From NCBI RefSeq assembly GCF_000745855.1, contig NZ_JQKD01000032.1, forward strand, positions 1 through 64,000: DNA of 64,000 nt, in the 5' to 3' direction. Shown one piece after another: positions 58,677 through 64,000 of the stretch. The translations under genes and the position numbers were made by a program. The notes beneath the pieces are model-generated. The model was not told the DNA's origin, searched no databases, and was given only the letters and a program-made list of their open reading frames with translations. The DNA comes from Xenophilus azovorans DSM 13620 (GTDB lineage Bacteria; Pseudomonadota; Gammaproteobacteria; Burkholderiales; Burkholderiaceae_C). How positions within the stretch are numbered: position 1 is the first letter of the stretch; every line of letters begins with the position of its first letter.

Positions 58677-59863
58677 GCGGGCATCTCCAGAAGGCGTCCG
58701 GCGCGGATCACCCGCCGGGCGCGGCCGTGCGGGCCGATGAGTTCGTATTCGCTGCGCGCGGCCAAGCACAGCAGGTCGGCGGGGCAGCCTTCGTGCAGGC
58801 GGCCGTCCCAGGCCAGGCCCAGGGCACGCGCGGGGTTGGCGGTGATGGTGTCGATCCAGTCCAGCGCGGGCGCCAGGTGTGCGGCCTGCACGCCCAGGCC
58901 GAAGGCGTCGAGCAGGTCGTAGCCGCCGTAGGGATAGAAGGCATCCTGCACGTTGTCGGTGGCCAGGCTCGTGCCGACGCCGGCCGCGCGCGCCTCGCGC
59001 AGCCGGGTGATGCCGCGCGGCACGGGCGTGCGCTCCCAGGCGCCCTGGAGGTAGAGGTTGGTGCTGGGCAGCGCCACCAGGTGCAGGCCGGCGCGGGCGC
59101 ACAGCGCCAGCGTGGCTTCGGCCTCGTCGTCGGGCTGGACCGACAGCGAGCAGGCATGGCCGCAGACCACGCGGCCCTGCATGCCGTGCTCCAGCGTCAT
59201 CTGCGCGATCAGGGCGAGGCCCTGCGCGTCCCGGTCCAGACCCTCGTCGACGTGGAAGTCGAGCGCCAGCCCGTGCTGCGCCGCCAGCGCGAACACGCGC
59301 CGCAGCCTGGCTGCCAGGTCGGCGTTGCGGTAGACGAAGGCGCCGAGCACGCCCCCGGCGCGCCGCACCTCGCGCGCGATCCGCGCACCGGCCGCCTCGT
59401 CGGCGTACACGTCCAGCGGCGTGAGCGCGACGAACTGCAGCTCGATCCGCCCGCGCCAGGCCTCGCGCAGCGCCTCCAGCACGGCCAGCGAGGCCGGCGG
59501 CGCGGCGCCGCCCCAGTCCAGGTGGGTGCGCAGCGCGCGGGTGCCGAAGGCCCACGCCTCCTGCAGCGCGCGCTCCATGCGCGGCCGCAGGGTGGCGCCG
59601 CTCCAGCTTGCGCGATGCGCCTCCATGCGCCGGATGGCGCTGAACAGGTCGCCCTGCGCGCCGCCGGTTTCCTCCACGGTGTAGTTCTTGTCGATGTGCG
59701 CGTGCGCCTCGACGGGTGCGCTCAGGAGCAGGCCGCGCGCGGGCTGCGCGCTGGGCCGGATCGCGGCGACGCGGCCACCTTGCAGCGCCACGTCGAAGAC
59801 CTCGACACCGCCCGCGTCGAAGGCGCGCAGCGCGCGGGGGATGTGCAGGGCGGTCAGTTCCAC
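58673..59863 (-). CDS. Cytosine-deaminase-like amidohydrolase
   Basis: A 396-residue metal-dependent hydrolase of the amidohydrolase superfamily. Metal ligands are PVEAHAHIDKNYTVEE (HxH, near residue 55), LDFHVDEGLD, VVCGHACSLSV and SLATDNVQDAFYPYG (Asp). The last block is very like the CodA segment around the catalytic Asp. It should deaminate or dechlorinate/dealkylaminate a pyrimidine- or triazine-type ring, but substrate cannot be read. The start is taken as GTG 59863, 10 nt after the creatininase stop; no strong ribosome site is visible and start confidence is low. Confidence 0.88.
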   Translation of the reverse strand: MELTALHIPRALRAFDAGGVEVFDVALQGGRVAAIRPSAQPARGLLLSAPVEAHAHIDKNYTVEETGGAQGDLFSAIRRMEAHRASWSGATLRPRMERALQEAWAFGTRALRTHLDWGGAAPPASLAVLEALREAWRGRIELQFVALTPLDVYADEAAGARIAREVRRAGGVLGAFVYRNADLAARLRRVFALAAQHGLALDFHVDEGLDRDAQGLALIAQMTLEHGMQGRVVCGHACSLSVQPDDEAEATLALCARAGLHLVALPSTNLYLQGAWERTPVPRGITRLREARAAGVGTSLATDNVQDAFYPYGGYDLLDAFGLGVQAAHLAPALDWIDTITANPARALGLAWDGRLHEGCPADLLCLAARSEYELIGPHGRARRVIRAGRLLEMPA

Positions 59864-59873
59864 GCGCAGGGGC

Positions 59874-60686
59874 TCAGCGCCACGCGGGCTCGTTGGCCAG
59901 CCGCGCGAGCGGAAAGCGGTCGACTTCCTGCAGCAGTTGCACGAAGCGCCGCCCCACGTGGTCGAGCACCGCCGCGCCCTTCTGCGCCGTGGCGCGCGAG
60001 GCATCGCCGGCCGCCCCCCAGGGGTTGATGTCGTGCATCTGCCAGCCAAGCTTGCCGCTGGGCGTGATCGAGAGGAAGCTGTTCTCCGCCGCGAGGTCCT
60101 GTGTCATCGAGTGGAAGTTTCGCAACTGGCCGTGCTGCACGTCGTCGGGGGCGACGTGCATCATGATCGAGGATTCGAGATCGCCCGCGTGGATGCCGTG
60201 GCGGCCCTCCTCCTCGGTGAACATGCCCTGCGGCAGGCCCAGCGTGTACCAGTTGGCCGCCACCACCATCATGCCGTGCGCCTCGCGCAGGTCGCGCGCG
60301 ACGATGTCCATCGGCGCCATCTGGCCGCCGTGGCTGTTGTAGAGCACCAGCTTGCGCACGCCGGCGCGGGCCACGCAGGCGCCGATCTCCATCCACAGCG
60401 CGATCAGCGTGCTGGCCGAGACCGTCAGCGTGCCCGGATAGCGCGAATGCTCGTTGCTCTTGCCGTAGGGCACGGTGGGCAGGAAGAGCACGGGCAGCTC
60501 GCCGGGGAGATAAGGCAGGCAGGCCCGCACCATCGCGTCGATGGTCACGGTGTCGGTGGACATGGGCAGGTGCGGCCCGTGCTGCTCGGTGGCCCCCACG
60601 GGCAGCACGGCGATGAGGCGCTCCCGGTCGAGCCGCGAAAACTCCTCGCTCGTCAGGTCGGACCAGTAGCGTGTGCGCAGTTTCAT
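59874..60686 (-). CDS. Creatininase family amidohydrolase
   Basis: A 270-residue creatininase-family enzyme. The metal site shows VLPVGATEQHGPHLPMSTDT (Glu, His, Asp ligands), PTVPYGKSNEHSRYPGTLTV, LYNSHGGQMAPM and the late acid in GIHAGDLESSIMMH. All ligands of this fold appear intact. The family opens amide rings (creatinine) or cleaves similar amides in cofactor pathways. Here the neighbours (cytosine-deaminase-like enzyme, RidA-like protein) suggest cleavage of a deaminated ring. ATG at 60686; operator C lies 34-51 nt upstream. Confidence 0.9.
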   Translation of the reverse strand: MKLRTRYWSDLTSEEFSRLDRERLIAVLPVGATEQHGPHLPMSTDTVTIDAMVRACLPYLPGELPVLFLPTVPYGKSNEHSRYPGTLTVSASTLIALWMEIGACVARAGVRKLVLYNSHGGQMAPMDIVARDLREAHGMMVVAANWYTLGLPQGMFTEEEGRHGIHAGDLESSIMMHVAPDDVQHGQLRNFHSMTQDLAAENSFLSITPSGKLGWQMHDINPWGAAGDASRATAQKGAAVLDHVGRRFVQLLQEVDRFPLARLANEPAWR

Positions 60687-60719
60687 GGGATCGGGCGTGT
60701 GGGGTGGAGAAGATCGAAA

Positions 60720-60737
60720 TTTATCCAATCGGTCAAG
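60720..60737. promoter_or_regulatory. RutR-like operator C (creatininase upstream region)
   Basis: TTTATCC-AATC-GGTCAAG, matching site B at most arm positions (TTTGACC/GGTCAAA). It lies 34 nt before the creatininase start and 103 nt before the divergent nitroreductase. Its left half reads GATAAA on the minus strand, a possible -10. It places the minus-strand RidA-amidohydrolase-creatininase block in the same regulon. Confidence 0.7.
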
Positions 60738-60840
60738 AAAGGGGGAGCGGGACAACCCACACCCGAGTGGGGCCGGTGGGCTTTGGCGGCGCCTGCACGG
60801 GCACGGCCCCGCCCGGCGGGCGCCGCTACAGTGGCAGGCC

Positions 60841-61524
60841 ATGACCGCCGCCGCATCCACCGTCCGCGAGGCCGTGCAAAGCCGCCTGTCGGTACGCGCC
60901 TTCCTGCCCGACCCGGTTCCGCCCGACATCATCCGCCAGGTGCTGGAGGACGCCGCCCGCGCGCCCAGCGGCGGCAACCTCCAGCCCTGGCACGTCGACG
61001 TGCTGGCCGGCGGCACGCTGGCGCGCTTCAAGGCGCTCATGCAGGCACGCCTGGCCCCCAATGCCGAGCCCGAGACGCCGGCCTACGACGTGTACCCGCC
61101 GCAGTTGCCCTCGCCCTGGCGCGAGCGGCGCTTCCGCGTCGGCGAGGACATGTACGCGCTCCTGGGCATCCCGCGCGAGGACAAGCCCGCCCGCCGGCGC
61201 TGGTTCGCCAACAACTTCGCCTTCTTCGGCGCGCCGCTGGCGCTCATGTGCTCGGTCGACCGGCGCATGGGGCCGCCGCAGTGGTCCGACCTGGGCATGT
61301 TCCTGCAGACCGTGATGCTGCTGCTGCGCGAACGCGGCCTGGACAGCTGCGCGCAGGAATGCTGGGCCTTCCACCCGCAGACGGTCGGCCGCTTCCTCGG
61401 CTGGCCCGACGAGCGCATGATCTTCTGCGGCATGGCCATCGGCCGGCGCGACCCGGAGCACCCCGTCAACCGGCTGCGCAGCGAGCGCGCCCCGCTGGAC
61501 GAGTGGCTGCGCTTTCACGACTGA
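60841..61524 (+). CDS. Nitroreductase family protein
   Basis: A 227-residue FMN-dependent nitroreductase-fold protein. The FMN-binding start is QSRLSVRAFLPDPVP and DAARAPSGGNLQPWHV, and the C-terminal flavin contact is ERMIFCGMAIGRRDPEHPVN. It reduces nitro groups, quinones or similar with NAD(P)H. It is divergent from the creatininase gene, and operator C could serve both. Some Rut-like pathways use a nitroreductase-fold enzyme (RutE), so membership of the catabolic regulon is possible. Confidence 0.88.
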   Translation: MTAAASTVREAVQSRLSVRAFLPDPVPPDIIRQVLEDAARAPSGGNLQPWHVDVLAGGTLARFKALMQARLAPNAEPETPAYDVYPPQLPSPWRERRFRVGEDMYALLGIPREDKPARRRWFANNFAFFGAPLALMCSVDRRMGPPQWSDLGMFLQTVMLLLRERGLDSCAQECWAFHPQTVGRFLGWPDERMIFCGMAIGRRDPEHPVNRLRSERAPLDEWLRFHD

Positions 61525-61543
61525 GACCCGAGGAGACCGAGAC

Positions 61544-61933
61544 ATGAGCCTGCGCATCGTGCGCCTGGGCAGCCCGCGCGCCGAAGGCGAAGGGCTGCGC
61601 ATCGGCACCGTGCGGCGCCCGCCGCGCGGGGTGCCCAAGAGCGAGTTCGCCAGCGGCGACTGGTACGACGTGTGGTTTCCCGAGCTGGCGCCCTCCGCCG
61701 AGACGGTGAAGCAGGCGCAGGCCGCGCAGACGCCCGCCGAGTGGAAGGCCTTCCAGCGCCGCTACCGCAGCGAGATGAACGAAGCGCACGCCAGCCACAG
61801 CCTGGACCTGCTGGCGGCCCTGTCGCACCGCAGCGCGCTGTCGGTGGGCTGCTACTGCGAGAACGAGGCGCACTGCCACCGCTCCGTCCTGCGCGAGCTG
61901 CTGGCCGAGCGCGGCGCCGACATCGTGGATTGA
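61544..61933 (+). CDS. DUF488 family protein
   Basis: A 129-residue DUF488 protein. It begins LRIVRLGSPRAEGEGLRIGT and has DWYDVWFPELAPSAE and the Cys/His cluster VGCYCENEAHCHRSVLRELL, which is the conserved end of the family. The function is unknown. It follows the nitroreductase by 19 nt with a GAGG ribosome site and is probably cotranscribed with it. Confidence 0.85.
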   Translation: MSLRIVRLGSPRAEGEGLRIGTVRRPPRGVPKSEFASGDWYDVWFPELAPSAETVKQAQAAQTPAEWKAFQRRYRSEMNEAHASHSLDLLAALSHRSALSVGCYCENEAHCHRSVLRELLAERGADIVD

Positions 61934-61937
61934 GAAA

Positions 61938-62840
61938 GTGCTGCCGGTGACATCGACCCCCTCCCCCTCCCCCTCCCTCGCCCCGCTGGCCGGCGTGCGC
62001 GTGCTCAGCCTCGCGCTCAACCTCCCGGGCCCCGCCGCCCTGCTGCGCTGCCGCGCCATGGGCGCGCACTGCCTCAAGCTGGAGCCGCCCTCGGGCGACC
62101 CGATGCGCCTGTACCAGCCCCGCGCCTACGCCGACCTGCACCAGGGCATCGAGGTGCGCGAGGCCGACCTCAAGACCGCGCCCGCGCAGGCCGCCCTGCG
62201 CGAGGAACTGGCCCGCACCGACGTGCTGCTCACCTCCTTCCGCCCCTCCGCGCTGCGCAAGCTGGGCCTGAACTGGGAGGTCCTGCACGAACGCCACCCG
62301 CGGCTGGCGCAGGTCGCCATCGTCGGCGCGGCCGGCGCGCGCGCCGAGGAGCCCGGCCACGACCTCACCTACCTGGCCGATGCCGGGCTGGTGGCGGGCA
62401 CCACGCTGCCGCCCACGCTGTTCGCCGACATGGCCGGCGCCCTGATGGCCGCCGAGGCGGTGCTGCAGGCCGTGCTGCACCTGCGCACCCACGGCGCCGG
62501 CACGTGCGTCGAGGTGGCCCTGCACGGCGCGGCCGAGTGGCTGGCGCTGCCGCGCACCTGGGGCCTGACCACGCCCGACGGCGCCGTGGGCGGCGCGCAT
62601 GCCGGCTACCGCGTCTACCCCTGCGCCGACGGCCGCGTGGCGGTGGCCGCGCTGGAGCCGCACTTCGCCCGGCGCCTGGCCGAGGCGGCCGGCCTGGACA
62701 CGGCCGACCTGGGCGCGCCCGCCGCGCACCGCGGCGTGGCCGCGTGGATCGCCGGCCGCACGCGGGCCGAGCTCGACGCGCTCGCGGCGGAGCGCGACAT
62801 CCCGCTGCACACGCTCCCGCCCGAGCCAGCGCCGCAATGA
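61938..62840 (+). CDS. CaiB/BaiF (family III) CoA transferase
   Basis: A 300-residue, short version of a family III CoA transferase. The N-terminal Rossmann part is LAGVRVLSLALNLPGPAALL and the expected catalytic Asp is in EEPGHDLTYLADAGLVAG. Family members swap CoA between carboxylic acids. Full CaiB-type proteins run to about 400 residues, but 300-residue forms with this C-terminus are common. The start could be GTG 61938 or GTG 61947. An Asn-Leu-Pro-Gly-Pro follows the first strand as in racemase-type members. Substrate unknown. Confidence 0.85.
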   Translation: MLPVTSTPSPSPSLAPLAGVRVLSLALNLPGPAALLRCRAMGAHCLKLEPPSGDPMRLYQPRAYADLHQGIEVREADLKTAPAQAALREELARTDVLLTSFRPSALRKLGLNWEVLHERHPRLAQVAIVGAAGARAEEPGHDLTYLADAGLVAGTTLPPTLFADMAGALMAAEAVLQAVLHLRTHGAGTCVEVALHGAAEWLALPRTWGLTTPDGAVGGAHAGYRVYPCADGRVAVAALEPHFARRLAEAAGLDTADLGAPAAHRGVAAWIAGRTRAELDALAAERDIPLHTLPPEPAPQ

Positions 62841-62855
62841 CCGCGACACGGGTTT

Positions 62856-62869
62856 TTGAGCCACATCAA
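62856..62869. promoter_or_regulatory. FNR/Anr-like box upstream of the universal stress gene
   Basis: TTGAG-CCAC-ATCAA matches the FNR consensus TTGAT-N4-ATCAA at 9 of 10 arm positions. If centred at -41.5, transcription would start near 62904 with CACACT (62891-62896) as a -10. This predicts induction when oxygen is low. Confidence 0.65.
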
Positions 62870-62928
62870 ACCACCAGCGTGCAATCGGCCCACACTCGGC
62901 AGCATCGAACCACCACAAGGAGCCTTCC

Positions 62929-63453
62929 ATGTACCAACGCATCCTGGTCCCCATCGACGGCAGCGCCACCTCGCGCAAGGGCCTGGACGAAGCGGTCCGC
63001 CTGGCGAAGCTCACCGGCGGGCAGCTGCGCCTGATCCACGTCGTCGACGAGCTGTCGCTGGCGGCCGGCATGGGCGGCTACGCCGGCCCCATCGAGGGCT
63101 GGACCGAGCAGTTGCGCGACGCCGGCCAGAAGGTGCTGGACGAGGCCGCCGCCACCGCCAAGGCGGCCGGCGTCGCCTGCGACACCGCGCTGCACGACAA
63201 CATCGGCGCCCCCGTCACCGACGTCGTGCTGCACGAGGCGCAGGCCTGGCCGGCCGAGCTGCTGGTGATCGGCACCCACGGCCGCCGCGGCGTGGGCCGC
63301 ATGCTGCTGGGCAGCAGCGCCGAGACCATCGTGCGCGCGGCCACCGTGCCGGTGCTGCTGATCCGCGCGCCGGAAGAGGCGGCCGCGCCCGAGCAGGAGG
63401 AAAGGCGCACCATCCGCGTGAGCCTGCCCACCGCCGCGCTGAAGATCGAGTAG
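62929..63453 (+). CDS. Universal stress protein (UspA family)
   Basis: A 174-residue single-domain Usp. It starts MYQRILVPIDGSATSRKGLD and carries the ATP-binding motif VIGTHGRRGVGRMLLGSSAE (G-2X-G-9X-G-S/T) followed by TVPVLLIR. It therefore belongs to the ATP-binding Usp group. The roughly 25-residue C-terminal tail (EEAAAPEQEERRTIRVSLPT) is not part of the core. The FNR-like box upstream fits a role in oxygen limitation. Confidence 0.93.
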   Translation: MYQRILVPIDGSATSRKGLDEAVRLAKLTGGQLRLIHVVDELSLAAGMGGYAGPIEGWTEQLRDAGQKVLDEAAATAKAAGVACDTALHDNIGAPVTDVVLHEAQAWPAELLVIGTHGRRGVGRMLLGSSAETIVRAATVPVLLIRAPEEAAAPEQEERRTIRVSLPTAALKIE

Positions 63454-63541
63454 GCCCGGGCACCGCCGCCGCGCGCCGGCGGCCTATCTCCTTCGCGGGA
63501 TCGGCAGCGCTGTTGACGTTAGTTCACAATTCTGCGCGCCA

Positions 63542-64000
63542 ATGCCCGCCGACGCCGCGCCCCTGCTCGCCCCCGAGCACATCGCCCTGATCGACAAGGG
63601 CGTGTCGGCCATCGTCGCCTCGCGCGACGCCGCCGGGCAGCCGAGCCTGATGCGCGCGGTCGGCACCGCCATCCGGGCCGACGGCCGCCACGTCACGGCC
63701 TACCTGTGCCGCAGCCAGTCGCGCCAGCTCCTGCAGGACATCGCCGCCACCGGCCAGGTGGCCGTCGTGTTCAGCCAGCCGCTGAGCCACCGCACCGTGC
63801 AGCTCAAGGCCGACGGCGCCGCGCTGCGGCCGGCCAGCGAGGACGACCTGCCGCACCTGACCCGCTACCGCGCCTCGATGGTGGAGGAGATCGCCGCCGT
63901 CGGCTTCGAGGCGCGCTTCGTGCACGCCATGCTGGACTTCGCGCTGGACGACCTGGTGGCCGTCGAGTTCGCGCCCGGGCAGGCCTTCGACCAGACCCCC
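63542..64000 (+). CDS. Pyridoxamine 5'-phosphate oxidase-like flavin-binding protein (partial)
   Basis: An open frame from ATG 63542 that runs off the window edge after 153 codons. It begins MPADAAPLLAPEHIALIDKG, then VSAIVASRDAAGQPSLMRAV, as in PNPOx-like split-barrel proteins that bind FMN or heme. VAVVFSQPLSHRTVQLKADG is the second strand pair. The exact substrate and end are outside view. A TTGACG at 63512 may be part of its promoter, about 30 bp upstream. Confidence 0.7.
   Translation, partial: MPADAAPLLAPEHIALIDKGVSAIVASRDAAGQPSLMRAVGTAIRADGRHVTAYLCRSQSRQLLQDIAATGQVAVVFSQPLSHRTVQLKADGAALRPASEDDLPHLTRYRASMVEEIAAVGFEARFVHAMLDFALDDLVAVEFAPGQAFDQTP

Overview
This window is high-GC chromosomal DNA (about 70% by eye) from a betaproteobacterium, most likely order Burkholderiales and close to the Comamonadaceae. 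The order-level call rests on gene order and content. These include the run rpsB-tsf-pyrH-frr-uppS-cdsA-dxr-rseP-bamA-skp-lpxD-fabZ-lpxA-lpxB-rnhB-trmH, carA-carB-greA followed by a DUF4149 gene and a Kdo hydroxylase, PhaR and 3-hydroxybutyrate dehydrogenase, and OmpR/EnvZ. I see no rRNA, CRISPR array or prophage.

Layout. At 1-312 is the right end of an IS66-type insertion sequence. It has cut off the 3' half of a Kdo hydroxylase gene. From 754 to 6366 (minus strand) lie DUF4149, greA and carBA. From 6381 to about 21890 is one long minus-strand operon for translation, undecaprenyl/isoprenoid, phospholipid, lipid A and outer-membrane assembly functions. Many of its genes are translationally coupled by ATGA or TGATG overlaps. 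From 21956 to 28247 (plus strand) are an amidase, a MarR-MFS pair with a perfect 20-bp operator, a D-amino acid dehydrogenase and the NAD(P)H-hydrate repair enzyme. From 28336 to 43189 are an SDR, rnr, tRNA-Leu(CAG), rimO, phaR, a small zinc-ribbon protein, tRNA-Val(GAC), relA, a hydrolase, a 3-hydroxybutyrate dehydrogenase, two envelope proteins, ompR-envZ and ispDF. From 43311 to 48264 are mfd, a CbiM-like membrane protein and serB.

The accessory part, 48287 to about 61524, is the most interesting. It looks like a complete catabolic unit for an unidentified, probably nitrogen-containing, heterocycle. It has a Rieske oxygenase, its flavin/[2Fe-2S] reductase, two paralogous NMT1/THI5-like binding proteins with an ABC ATPase and permease, an exported type-B carboxylesterase, an FAD-linked oxidase, a cytosine-deaminase-like amidohydrolase, a creatininase-family amidase, a RidA-like protein and a RutR-like TetR regulator. 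Three inverted repeats of the form TTTGACC-N4-GGTCAAA (two between the Rieske and first binding-protein genes, one before the creatininase gene) match the RutR box architecture and tie the unit into one regulon. My model is outer hydrolysis, capture and import, oxygenation/oxidation, then deamination and amide-bond opening. The substrate is inference.

The window ends with a nitroreductase, DUF488, a CoA transferase, a universal stress protein behind an FNR-like box, and a partial flavin-binding protein. Other oddities are an RNase R frame that runs back to a perfect Shine-Dalgarno followed by ATC instead of ATG, an EnvZ that appears to lack about 20 residues of its HAMP domain, and a REP-like palindrome inserted in frame in mfd.
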